64,000 bases of DNA from Paenibacillus baekrokdamisoli. Lineage in GTDB: Bacteria; Bacillota; Bacilli; Paenibacillales; Paenibacillaceae. The translations under genes were made by a program, and so were the position numbers. The stretch is taken from positions 3,286,001 through 3,350,000 of the forward strand of contig NZ_AP019308.1 of assembly GCF_003945345.1 (NCBI RefSeq). The letters are read 5' to 3'. A model generated the notes under the pieces. The model did no database searches. It saw only the letters and a list, made by a program, of their open reading frames with translations, and was not told the DNA's origin. This document shows positions 44,108 to 53,689 of this stretch, piece by piece (the first letter of the stretch is position 1; each line of letters starts with the position of its first letter).

Positions 44108-44146
44108 GCTGTCCCTTAGTCGCTGCTTTACGACTTTTGGGACAGC
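44108..44146. terminator. Terminator between convergent genes
   Basis: GCTGTCCC pairs with GGGACAGC around an inner GTCG ... CGAC hairpin, with T-rich sequence beyond it on the minus strand. It ends the large SLH-protein gene and probably the deacetylase gene. Confidence 0.8.
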
Positions 44147-44164
44147 CCAAATTATGATTCTTAA

Positions 44165-47100
44165 CTAATAGATGCGGTTTAACAGTCTTTCCATAAATAC
44201 AGCAACTTCTGCCCTAGTTGCATTCGCTTTGGGATGAAGAGAGTTGCCCTCACCTTCAATCAACCCTTCTTGAATCAACCCTGCTATGCTGTCGACAGCA
44301 TATTCGGCAACGCTGCCATGATCAATGAAGCTAGATAACTGTTCCATGTTCCCTTTTGTTTGTAATTTTTCGAGCTTCGTTAGTGCACGGGCTGCGATGG
44401 TGAACATTTCTTGACGGGAAATTTCACTTTTTGGATTAAAGCTACCGTTGCCTGTTCCTGAAATGATGTTCAGTTGCTTAGCCATTCCTATCGCCTCGTA
44501 ATAATAATCGCTGCCAAATACATCATTGAAATTTTTATTATCTTGTACAGCCCCGTTCACATTTAAGACTCCTTTTAAATCCAAAGCTCTGACTAACATC
44601 GTGACAAAATCTGCTCGTGTAATATTCTGTGCCGGTCCAAATGTATCGATCCCAATCCCTTGGATGACTTCTCTTGCCGCCAATGCTTCGATCGCTGCCT
44701 TAGCCCATGTGTGGTTTCCAAGATCGGAAAAGGTCTTATTGACAAACATAACGACAAACGAACCGAAATGGTTTACTTTAAAGCGTACGCTTTTTGTCGT
44801 TGGATCGTATTTTCCATTGGAAACCACAACCGCTTCGCCTGCCTCATTAATGGACCATATGACGATATGATTCGGCTTTTCGGCTTCCTTTGCTGATGGC
44901 ACATAAGGTATTTCAATTTCAACATGTGTATTTGGATGGCTCCAAGCGTATTCTTTGCCATCTATTTTTGTTGTGAAATTGATTGCTGGATGATCGCCGA
45001 TTTGATCGATCAGATGCTGAGGCCATTTCATTTTGCCTGCATCTGCATCTCCTATGACAAAGGTAACGATCTTGGCATTCGTTGCTGCCTTTTCTTGAAA
45101 GAAATTAGAAGACAATGTCATACGTGCGCGTTGTGTAATAAGTTCGATTTTCTGCTTAGAGTTAAGTTTGGTAATGGCCTCTGCAGGAACTGAAATTTCC
45201 GTCCTTTTTTCACCTTGCTCTCCCTTGACTTCAATTTGAATCACTGCCAGCCCCGAGCTATCCACATGGGTACTCTTCCATGCTTTCTCTAAAGCTTCTA
45301 TGTTCACTTCGGCTGTCGCAGTCAATCCATCACCGTCAACTTTAGTGTTCACTGTAATCGTACCGTTCTCCACTTTAAGAACATCTGGTCGTATACCCCC
45401 AGCTGATCCATTGCCAGAACCACCAGGAACACCAGGTATATCGATTGCTTTTACAGTCAAGTTGAATTCGGCAAATTTCGTTGCATCCACCTTGCTGGTG
45501 GCGCGAAGCACAGCAGTTCCTGGAGCTTTTGCAGAAACCAATCCAGTCGCCGTAATTTGGGCCACACCCACCGGCTGTTCGCCATATACGGACCAAATGA
45601 CCGTTTTATTACTGGCATCCTCTGGAAGTACGATCGCATTCAGCTGCATCGTATCCCCCACTTTCAATATTCCTTTTGTGTGATCGAGACGAACTTCATC
45701 CACGGTCACTTCCTGAAGCCTATTGACCGTAATATGACTTTCTGCATAAACATTTTCTGAAATCGTGGAAGCTCTGATCACAGCAGTACCCAAATTTTCA
45801 GCAGTAACCACACCGTCCGCACTTACTTTAACCACGTTATCGGAAGATTGATTCATTACAGTCCATGTCACATTTTTATCATAGGCGTTCTTTGGTAGTA
45901 CAGTAGCATTTAATTTCACACTTTCTCCTACCGCGAGCATGACTTCCGGTTGATCTAACGAAATGCTTTTTGGCTGCTCTAACTTAGGAGGGCCCACAAG
46001 CTGAAATGCCAAATAATTCGCTGTATTTGCCCCATCCATAATACCATCCTCTGTCAAACCGAGTACGCCAATGTCTGGATTATCGTTATCATTGATATGG
46101 GCGGTAAGGCCAATCCATTGATTTTCTGCTGCTGTGATGCCAATCGTTTCCCAAGGTATCGCCATTTCCACGCTGTATCCTGTATCCGTTTTTACGGATT
46201 TTTGAATAATCCCTTTTGTTAATTCGCTCGGAAAACCTTCCAAGTATACCGTATCGTCTCCAAATCTGAACAAATAATGGGGTGCATGATCACCCGTACG
46301 CGGCCCTTGTAGGAAATCCCCGTCAATAAAAAGCTCCACGCCGTCTTCCTCCCAAACAGGGCGTTCCTTTGGCGCATGAATCACATCATCTTTCACATCA
46401 TAGGCGGCATATAAGTATTTCGCATCCCATTTCAAACCCATTTTTGCCGTATTATTTGTTTGTCCAAAGGTAGAGAACCCTAAGTTGTAATTTATATCCC
46501 AGGTCGATTCATTTAGCTTGCCATCGATCAAGATTTCATCTTTCAAGCTTTTAGCGATTGTAAAACTGGCATTTTTTTTCGCAAACACTCTGTCTTCCCA
46601 ACTAAGAGATGAAACCGTATCTTTGGAAGTATCTTGCGTTAAACTTAGCTTTCCTTGTGCATAGCCACTAGCATCATTAACATTCTTATCGTTGACATGG
46701 ATGTTAAAACCAATGACATTCTCACTTCCTGGAGTCACTCCGATTACACGCCATGGGATCGCTACTTCCAACGAATACCCATCGTCTGTTTTAACCGTAT
46801 GCTGTTTAATGCCATCCGTTTCTTTATGTTTTGTGCCATAAGCATATACCTGATTATCCTGATATCGAAACACATATCTTACGGTATGATCGGTGTACTC
46901 TCCCTTCATGCCGTCGCCGTCGATATAGATTTCCACAGAATCATCATCCCACGGCTTTGCTGCATTCGAATTTACAACATGATCATCCTTCACGTTAACT
47001 CCGACATACAAGTATTGATCATTATACAGGAGATTATATTTTGCCTCGTTATTCGTAACCCCCGATTTGTAAGACAACTCCTTATTGACGTTCCATATCG

Positions 47101-49624
47101 CATCATCTAAAACACCATCAATATGAGGTAAGATCGGACTATAATTGATCTCCATTTGCTTTATCGCTTCCTCATCGGGCTCTATAAAATAAAAATGATC
47201 AAAATACAATGTTATTTCCGAAATGCCCGGGTAAGTCCAAACCATAATAGATGAAATATTATTCTTATCAACACCTGTCAATTCCGAAATAGGAAAAGTA
47301 ATATGGTGAGCGCCAGGGGTAATTCCACCTAGTGCGTGATCAGAGGCATGGCCAGATTTGTCAAAAACCTTAACAAAAAGCTGCAGGGCAGATTGCGAAT
47401 CATTAAACACGTCGAATTCCAAGGTTTTAGCCTTTGAAATATCTTTGTTTTTCGAGCTTACAGGCAAAATCATAGCAGGCCACGATCCACCCGTCATATC
47501 GGGAATCTTAACTTTCAGCGATTTAATACCGCTAGTCGCATGTTCCTCCGACAAGCCTTCTTGAGTTGCCCCATCAGTCATCACAATTCCGTTCAACGAC
47601 AATTCATCTTCAAAATCATTAAAATCGATCTTTTTCATTATGGGTTCCATCGTTCTCGAGTTCTGAATAAAGTGTCTAGTGATAACTTCGTGCTGAGCAT
47701 CCTTATTCAGTGTGATTGTAACCTCATTCACACCCACTTTTGATGGAATACGCGCAGCATATTTATGTGCAACATTGTTTCCGCTAACAGTTGTGCCTAA
47801 AATTGTCGTACCGTTAATAGTCACATTTGTACCTATCTCAGCATAAACCGTTACTTCTTTTTCCATCGTTCCAGTGAGAGGGTTACCAATTACAATAAGC
47901 GAAGCAGGATTCTGATCCAATTGTTCTATCATATCCGCCACTTCACTGCGTACATCTTGGAGATCCTTCGGATTTAATGTGAAGGATTTTACATTTTTAA
48001 ACAGCGAATCATAATACAATTTCATGATATCGTCTACAGATACATCAACTTTTAAATATTGTGCTGCTTCTTTAACTTTTTGCTCTAGCAGCCATAAATA
48101 CTCATAGTCTTCATTGCCATCTCGAATAGCTTGTAGTCTTAATGTAGGAATAGCCCCGTTAATTCCGTATTTATCGCCCGGATATAACAGCGAGCCTTCA
48201 CCATTTGCCCCTTGAAATGACACCGGATCATTCCATATATCTCGATTCACATATTCAATTCCATTATATTTCTTGTAAATATTAACCGCCCAGTACAGAT
48301 TGCCTTCAATTCCGTATGACTTTTGCATCCAAGACAACAATCGCGCGCTGATCAAATTATCGTCAATATGGTACGTAGGGTAAGGATTTTGGTTTGCAAT
48401 ACATCCGTACCACCATACATGACCCCCATTGGATTGATGTTCCCTAACCATTTCCAAATCTTGCTGCGTTGTAAATTCACTAAATAGTGGGGAAAACGTA
48501 TTTACATACGGAGCTAAAGCTGGTTTTATTCCGCTTGTTACAATATGCCGCAATGACGGGTCAATAGCTTTGATCTTATTGCTAAAATCAATGACTTTCT
48601 GATACAGCGCCGGAGTCGGCTCATCAATATCTCTACCCAGATAATAATAGGCTTTATCAAGAAGTCCTGATTTATCCAAATCATTAACTAGCTTTGCCGC
48701 TTTTCCATCATCAAAATCTGAAGCCTCATAAGGAATCCGATAGGCCGAGACGCGAGGATCCTTTACATATTGTGCGGCATCCTTCACAAATTTATCGTAA
48801 TTGTCAGACGGTATAGGTAAATCCATTGCTGTAATATGATAGTCAAGCATAAGATCATAGTAATTCCTCATTAGTTCCCAATATTCCGGGGTATTAATCG
48901 TAATTCCAGGGTGACCTGCCAGCAGCATGTCTCCGCCCCAGATTGTAAATGCGGTCTCTGCATGATTTTCCTCTGGAAGCGCAAAGTTTCTAACCTTTAC
49001 GTTAATTGGGACTCTATTTTCCTTTCCATTAACAATTAAGCTAATTGAGCCTGAATAAACGCCTGAAGGTGTGCCTGCATCCGTTTGGACAGTAAACCAA
49101 AATGCCTGATTCTCTCCTGCCTTCACATCGACTTTACCATTAAGTCCCATATAGGAGGCCAGAGGAATCAACGCATCTGGATACCAGCCAATTGGTAAAG
49201 CTCCTGTTGTGCCTTTGGTTACATTCACGTAATGCTGGACATAAATTTGTACGTTTTGAGAAGAAATGATTGCGTTTTCATAAGTGAGATCTGAGATGCT
49301 CACCCCCGTCACCTCAGCCCCGCCCTCCCCAGCAGTAACGAACGCTTGGCCGCTCTCATATTCTCTTTTTGCCATATCCAGATTAATACTATTGCCGTCA
49401 AGCGGGGCTTGATTTTTTAATATATTCATCGTGTTGGGAGCCGTCCAAATTTGATACGAATCCAACCCTGAGTCAAGTTCAAGACCTGTATTCGCAAATA
49501 AATGGTCAGGTTTAGCAGCCTGGGCGCTCGCAGCCGATTCACCCATTAAAATATAAGGGACAGTTAAACATAAAATGAGAACTCGAACCAATATACTCCA
49601 ACTCATTCTTTTCATTCGAACCAT
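44165..49624 (-). CDS. S-layer-anchored DUF4091/GH123-like glycosidase with CBM9-like, Big2 and SLH domains
   Basis: 1819-residue exported multidomain protein, start ATG 49624 after AAAGGAGAG. In order: signal peptide (ends near ASAQA); a DUF4091/GH123-type catalytic region to about residue 560 (GRDIDEPTPALYQKV and LRLQAIRDGNEDYEYLWLLE); a linker domain; two CBM9-like sugar-binding domains at about 830 and 1030 (HIDGVLDDAIW and ILIDGKLNESTWD); two Big2 Ig-like domains at about 1220 and 1310; a Gly/Ser linker; an unassigned beta region; three SLH repeats from about 1629. GH123 enzymes remove beta-GalNAc from glycans. The SLH repeats tether the enzyme to the wall. The GH20 gene follows on the same strand. 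Confidence 0.88.
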   Translation of the reverse strand: MVRMKRMSWSILVRVLILCLTVPYILMGESAASAQAAKPDHLFANTGLELDSGLDSYQIWTAPNTMNILKNQAPLDGNSINLDMAKREYESGQAFVTAGEGGAEVTGVSISDLTYENAIISSQNVQIYVQHYVNVTKGTTGALPIGWYPDALIPLASYMGLNGKVDVKAGENQAFWFTVQTDAGTPSGVYSGSISLIVNGKENRVPINVKVRNFALPEENHAETAFTIWGGDMLLAGHPGITINTPEYWELMRNYYDLMLDYHITAMDLPIPSDNYDKFVKDAAQYVKDPRVSAYRIPYEASDFDDGKAAKLVNDLDKSGLLDKAYYYLGRDIDEPTPALYQKVIDFSNKIKAIDPSLRHIVTSGIKPALAPYVNTFSPLFSEFTTQQDLEMVREHQSNGGHVWWYGCIANQNPYPTYHIDDNLISARLLSWMQKSYGIEGNLYWAVNIYKKYNGIEYVNRDIWNDPVSFQGANGEGSLLYPGDKYGINGAIPTLRLQAIRDGNEDYEYLWLLEQKVKEAAQYLKVDVSVDDIMKLYYDSLFKNVKSFTLNPKDLQDVRSEVADMIEQLDQNPASLIVIGNPLTGTMEKEVTVYAEIGTNVTINGTTILGTTVSGNNVAHKYAARIPSKVGVNEVTITLNKDAQHEVITRHFIQNSRTMEPIMKKIDFNDFEDELSLNGIVMTDGATQEGLSEEHATSGIKSLKVKIPDMTGGSWPAMILPVSSKNKDISKAKTLEFDVFNDSQSALQLFVKVFDKSGHASDHALGGITPGAHHITFPISELTGVDKNNISSIMVWTYPGISEITLYFDHFYFIEPDEEAIKQMEINYSPILPHIDGVLDDAIWNVNKELSYKSGVTNNEAKYNLLYNDQYLYVGVNVKDDHVVNSNAAKPWDDDSVEIYIDGDGMKGEYTDHTVRYVFRYQDNQVYAYGTKHKETDGIKQHTVKTDDGYSLEVAIPWRVIGVTPGSENVIGFNIHVNDKNVNDASGYAQGKLSLTQDTSKDTVSSLSWEDRVFAKKNASFTIAKSLKDEILIDGKLNESTWDINYNLGFSTFGQTNNTAKMGLKWDAKYLYAAYDVKDDVIHAPKERPVWEEDGVELFIDGDFLQGPRTGDHAPHYLFRFGDDTVYLEGFPSELTKGIIQKSVKTDTGYSVEMAIPWETIGITAAENQWIGLTAHINDNDNPDIGVLGLTEDGIMDGANTANYLAFQLVGPPKLEQPKSISLDQPEVMLAVGESVKLNATVLPKNAYDKNVTWTVMNQSSDNVVKVSADGVVTAENLGTAVIRASTISENVYAESHITVNRLQEVTVDEVRLDHTKGILKVGDTMQLNAIVLPEDASNKTVIWSVYGEQPVGVAQITATGLVSAKAPGTAVLRATSKVDATKFAEFNLTVKAIDIPGVPGGSGNGSAGGIRPDVLKVENGTITVNTKVDGDGLTATAEVNIEALEKAWKSTHVDSSGLAVIQIEVKGEQGEKRTEISVPAEAITKLNSKQKIELITQRARMTLSSNFFQEKAATNAKIVTFVIGDADAGKMKWPQHLIDQIGDHPAINFTTKIDGKEYAWSHPNTHVEIEIPYVPSAKEAEKPNHIVIWSINEAGEAVVVSNGKYDPTTKSVRFKVNHFGSFVVMFVNKTFSDLGNHTWAKAAIEALAAREVIQGIGIDTFGPAQNITRADFVTMLVRALDLKGVLNVNGAVQDNKNFNDVFGSDYYYEAIGMAKQLNIISGTGNGSFNPKSEISRQEMFTIAARALTKLEKLQTKGNMEQLSSFIDHGSVAEYAVDSIAGLIQEGLIEGEGNSLHPKANATRAEVAVFMERLLNRIY

Positions 49625-49825
49625 GATTATTTCTCTCCTTTATAATTGTTTTAAATTACAACAACTGCCTTTTGGCATTCGCATCTGCACCAGTCAGTTT
49701 CAACCAAAATCATGAAAGCGTTAACATTTTTATCAATGTTTAATAAGTCTCGACAGCCCCCCTTTTTTACTTGCCTGTCGGGAACTGCCAAGGAGTGAAT
49801 CCATGAGTTGGCAACCACATTTCCG

Positions 49826-49859
49826 GCTCTTCCGCAGTTATCGACCCTAGCGGAAGAGC
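49826..49859. terminator. Hairpin after the GH20-like gene
   Basis: A perfect 10-bp stem GCTCTTCCGC / GCGGAAGAGC with a 14-base loop, just past the GH20-like stop on the minus strand. There is no T-run, so termination is uncertain. Confidence 0.5.
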
Positions 49860-49871
49860 TATAAATTTCAT

Positions 49872-51794
49872 TCAGGTAAACTTGTTTGCACTCGCAATAA
49901 GATGATAGGACACAAAATAGTCCGCTTCCGCTCCCTCATGTCCAAGCCTATCATCAAAATAAAGTCTTCTCTCTTCCAGCTCCTCAATCCGCTCGATAAT
50001 ACCGGCTAAATAATCAGTTATGCGGTCTTGTGCGGACTTTAATCTTGCTGATAGACCACCATAGCGAATATCTAATATTTCCCATCCTTGAGGTTTATTC
50101 GTTCTCATCCACTGTTCACGGTGCGAAATTCTTAAAGCTTCCACCTTTAATAGCAATTCTGGCAGCACTCCTCCGGCAATATGCTCTAATAGGCTATGAT
50201 CCCCGCCAACGTAGGCATTTCTTAGGCGCAATCCCAAATCCGCCTTTAATTTAAGCACATCACCCAAGCACGCAAGAAAACCGAATAGATGATTGGCAGT
50301 ATCCCTAGCGTCAGCTTGCTCCCGATATAATTCTGCAAGTCGTCCATAGTGCCCAGCAAGATCTACATTCTCAATATGTTTGTCGAAAAGACCTAACAGC
50401 ACATCCTGCCACAACAAATACTTGGATGGATTGGAGAAATCACCATGCTGCTCCGTCAGCAAACCTGGTATATGATCCAACAACTCGAGATTCATAAAAT
50501 GTTCATAAGGAATCCCCGTGCAGAAGCTCGTTCTTTGTTGCAGCTTCTGTTCGTCCATTACTTTGGCATAAGCGTGTTCAGCATATAACTGCATCCCTGG
50601 AAGCATGGACCATATATTATTCTCAGCTCCATTATCCCCCCAAGCTGTTACGAATACTTCCCTTACGCCTTCCTGCTTGCAGGCCTGCAAAGCCGCATTG
50701 GAGCACTTCAGCGTACGAGTATAATGCGTGCACATGCCAAGCCAAGTCCATATGCCGCCAGCGAATACCGGAACGGAACCTAGCTCTTGGTGTCTTCTTA
50801 TCATGGCCTCGTAAAACTCCTGCTCATAATGATAATAGTCCCAATAAACGAGCTGTGTTCCCTGGGGAATACGGTTAGCATGAGCATCATCGATAACAGC
50901 TTCGAGATCATAATAGTCATGCGTCTCGGAGCCGATTCGAAAATACATGTCACTCCAGATCAATGGCTGCAGGCCGTAATTCGCCGTTATTTCCTTTACC
51001 TTGGACAAATGCTCATTCATTAGCTCAAAACGGTTTTTGTATCCGTAGAGATCCAGTGCACGTCCTCGCCCCAATCCTTGAGCCTCATCCATCCCGATAT
51101 GTATGCGGCGGCTGCGAAAGGTACGCGACACACTGTCAACCATTCGATCGATCAATTGATAGGTTTGATCTTGCCCTACCAAAAGAACATCATGTGAATC
51201 TCTTAAATTAGCCGCTGCCTGCCACTTTAAGAAGGATTCGAGATGTGCGAGTGTCTGGATACATGGTATCATCTCGATGCCGAGCTCCGCCGCATAGGCA
51301 TCACACTCCTGCAATTCTCCAATCGTGTATCTGCCGCGCATGTAACCGAAATACGGCTCTTCTTCTACTGTATAGGTATCCTCGGTATACAGCATAAGTG
51401 TATTCATGCCCATCAGAGCCATATATCTCAGCAATTCCTTGACACTCTCGATTGTTGGTACAGCATTCCGCGAGCAATCGAGCATTATTCCTATCGTATC
51501 GAATTGCGGTTCCTCCCGGATCTCAGTAAGCCGGTCCGATCTTATGGATTCGACTACTAATCCAATCGCTCGAAACAGGTGATTACTGTCACGATAAACA
51601 ATCCTCGCACCTGCTCCCTTGAATGTCACAATTAGCTCGGGATTTTCCGTTCGTTCCAGTGTTATCGGCAAGCCTCCACTGATTGTACGTTTCAAACCAA
51701 GCATGCCGCATATTATATCTATCCCAGTATCCAATCCGCTAAGCTCACCGTAGAACGAAAATTGTTGCTGTTTCACGCTCATGCTCATGCCCAT
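49872..51794 (-). CDS. GH20-like beta-N-acetylhexosaminidase
   Basis: 640-residue enzyme predicted to cleave terminal beta-GlcNAc or GalNAc inside the cell, as no signal peptide is present. An N-terminal GH20b-like domain (to about residue 105) precedes the TIM barrel, where the catalytic Asp-Glu pair is seen in HIGMDEAQGLG, with LMLYTEDTYTVEEEPYFGYM and WGDNGAEN as other barrel strands. The start codon is uncertain: ATGs at 51800, 51794 and 51788 overlap the permease stop; the one six bases after GAAAGG is chosen. It is last in the ABC-importer operon. Confidence 0.87.
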   Translation of the reverse strand: MGMSMSVKQQQFSFYGELSGLDTGIDIICGMLGLKRTISGGLPITLERTENPELIVTFKGAGARIVYRDSNHLFRAIGLVVESIRSDRLTEIREEPQFDTIGIMLDCSRNAVPTIESVKELLRYMALMGMNTLMLYTEDTYTVEEEPYFGYMRGRYTIGELQECDAYAAELGIEMIPCIQTLAHLESFLKWQAAANLRDSHDVLLVGQDQTYQLIDRMVDSVSRTFRSRRIHIGMDEAQGLGRGRALDLYGYKNRFELMNEHLSKVKEITANYGLQPLIWSDMYFRIGSETHDYYDLEAVIDDAHANRIPQGTQLVYWDYYHYEQEFYEAMIRRHQELGSVPVFAGGIWTWLGMCTHYTRTLKCSNAALQACKQEGVREVFVTAWGDNGAENNIWSMLPGMQLYAEHAYAKVMDEQKLQQRTSFCTGIPYEHFMNLELLDHIPGLLTEQHGDFSNPSKYLLWQDVLLGLFDKHIENVDLAGHYGRLAELYREQADARDTANHLFGFLACLGDVLKLKADLGLRLRNAYVGGDHSLLEHIAGGVLPELLLKVEALRISHREQWMRTNKPQGWEILDIRYGGLSARLKSAQDRITDYLAGIIERIEELEERRLYFDDRLGHEGAEADYFVSYHLIASANKFT

Positions 51795-51796
51795 GC

Positions 51797-52633
51797 TCAT
51801 CCTTTCATCGACCCCATCGTTGCACCCTCCATAATTCTTTTCTGGAATAACATATAAAAAATGATTAAAGGAATCATGACAATAATAACGCCTGCGAACA
51901 TCGTCACCCAATCCGACGTATATTGCATCTTCATATTTGCCTGATACATGTTAACCCCGATCGTATATTTAGACGGATCTCCCAAATAAATAAACGGTCC
52001 CAGAAAGTTATTGTACAGCCCGAGAAACTTAAAGATGGCAACCGTTACGATTCCGGGTGTAGACAAGGGCACGATAATCCGCCAGAACATCTGGAAGATC
52101 GAAGCACCGTCCATAAAAGCGCTCTCCTCCAAATCTTTAGGAAGCGAGGACATAAACCCACCAAGCAGCATGAGAAAGAACACGTTCTCCCCAAAGCTAT
52201 CTAGTATAACCAAACCTGTTAGACTGTTCGTTAGATGCAGTGTCTTCATCAGAATGTATTGGGGCACCAATGCGTTGATTCCCGGCAAAAACAGTGAAAG
52301 CATAATCAAACCCCAGATCAGTTTCCTGCCGCGAAAATTCATTCGTGTTAACGCATAGGCGTTAAGCGTCGTTAAAAAAGTGCCCAACACCAAGCTCACA
52401 CCAACATAATAAAACGTATTTGCTAATGATTTGCCGATGTTATAATCATTCCATGCCTTTGAATAATTGTCCCACCGCAGTTCCGTAGGTAAAGCCCATA
52501 TATCTTGAAAGAACGCAGCATTCGTTCTAAAAGATTGATACAGTATCCATATGACCGGAAAAATGATGGATATCGCCCACAGAAGAAGTAGAAGCCTCCA
52601 TACTCCATCCATTAAAGTTCGCCGTTCTGCCAT
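51797..52633 (-). CDS. Carbohydrate ABC transporter permease (MalG type)
   Basis: 278-residue inner-membrane permease with six helices of the CUT1 class. The ATPase-contact EAA loop is seen as EESAFMDGASIFQMFWRIIVPLS in part (EESAFMDGASIFQMFWR). It partners the MalF-type permease 27 bases upstream and the binding protein. Its stop overlaps the start of the GH20 gene, giving translational coupling. An ATPase gene is missing, as is common for CUT1 systems that share MsmK/MsmX. Confidence 0.93.
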   Translation of the reverse strand: MAERRTLMDGVWRLLLLLWAISIIFPVIWILYQSFRTNAAFFQDIWALPTELRWDNYSKAWNDYNIGKSLANTFYYVGVSLVLGTFLTTLNAYALTRMNFRGRKLIWGLIMLSLFLPGINALVPQYILMKTLHLTNSLTGLVILDSFGENVFFLMLLGGFMSSLPKDLEESAFMDGASIFQMFWRIIVPLSTPGIVTVAIFKFLGLYNNFLGPFIYLGDPSKYTIGVNMYQANMKMQYTSDWVTMFAGVIIVMIPLIIFYMLFQKRIMEGATMGSMKG

Positions 52634-52660
52634 GCCTTGCTACCTCCTTGATTACCTGTG

Positions 52661-53605
52661 CTAGAACTCGACATTATCCTCCGGAAATAATTTATCAATA
52701 ATCAACTTTGCCCCGACAAGAATGACGAACAAGAACATTCCTATGGCGGAAGCGTACCCGTAGTTGTGATATTCTCTTCCAAATGCGAGATTAAACATAT
52801 ACAGCCCAATGACGTCTGTCGAACCTTCCGGTCCGCCGTTTGTCAAAATCATGATAATCTCAAAGCCCTTAATCGAACCGAGAATGACAAACACGACACA
52901 GACCCGGATAACTCCGCGTAGGAGCGGAATCGTAATGCGGAACAGAATTGTCATCGGACGCGCTCCTTCCAGAACGGCCGCTTCGTACAGAGATTTAGGA
53001 ATAGCACTCATCGCATTGATGAAAATCACGACATATAGGCCAACTCCACCCCATACCATCGGTAATACCAATACCCAAAAGGCTGTTCTCGAATCCCCAA
53101 GCCAGTAAAAGTCATCCATAGTCAAACCGAAGAGCTCCAGCATGCCATTAAGCAGCCCAAAGCTTCCATCGAAGATAAACGACCACAGCAATGCAATAAC
53201 AACGGTAGAAAGTACATTCGTAAAGAAAAAGAGAACCTTATAAATGGCATTTTCCTTATACGATTTATTGTTCAGTAAATAGGCTAGCAATAATGAAATA
53301 AAGACGATAAGCGCAGGCACGACGATCATATAGAGCAGGTTGTGGTACAAAGCACGCCAGACGAATTGATCTTTAACCATGTTTACATAGTTGTCGAATC
53401 CGACATACTTGGCAGCTGTTAATCCGTCCCAATCCAATAGGGAGTAATAAACCGACATCACGTTCGGGTACAAGGTGAACAAAAAATAACCAATCAATGA
53501 CGGGGCAACCGCAAGGAATAAAAAGACGGCTCGCTGTCTTTTAGCCTTATCGGTCCCCTGCCGCTTCCGCACAACCGGTTGATTTCCGTTTATCCCGGCA
53601 TTCAA
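52661..53605 (-). CDS. Carbohydrate ABC transporter permease (MalF type)
   Basis: 314-residue permease with six helices; the EAA loop is YEAAVLEGARPMTILFRITIP. The N-terminus is basic and cytosolic (RKRQGTDKAKRQRA). A TTG start (53605) with GGGGGAGA close upstream is used. It forms the channel with the MalG-type permease. Located between the binding protein gene (84 bases upstream) and MalG. Confidence 0.93.
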   Translation of the reverse strand: MNAGINGNQPVVRKRQGTDKAKRQRAVFLFLAVAPSLIGYFLFTLYPNVMSVYYSLLDWDGLTAAKYVGFDNYVNMVKDQFVWRALYHNLLYMIVVPALIVFISLLLAYLLNNKSYKENAIYKVLFFFTNVLSTVVIALLWSFIFDGSFGLLNGMLELFGLTMDDFYWLGDSRTAFWVLVLPMVWGGVGLYVVIFINAMSAIPKSLYEAAVLEGARPMTILFRITIPLLRGVIRVCVVFVILGSIKGFEIIMILTNGGPEGSTDVIGLYMFNLAFGREYHNYGYASAIGMFLFVILVGAKLIIDKLFPEDNVEF

Positions 53606-53689
53606 AGCGTCTCCCCCTTACATAAGTAAAACGGCTTCGCCGTCCTAAGACGGCGGCGCAATTTTGTATCGAGCAATCAGATAAACCTT

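Noticed and set aside
46655-47110. 151-codon plus-strand frame opposite the SLH protein gene
   Set aside because: It lies fully inside the CBM9-like domains on the other strand and has no ribosome site.
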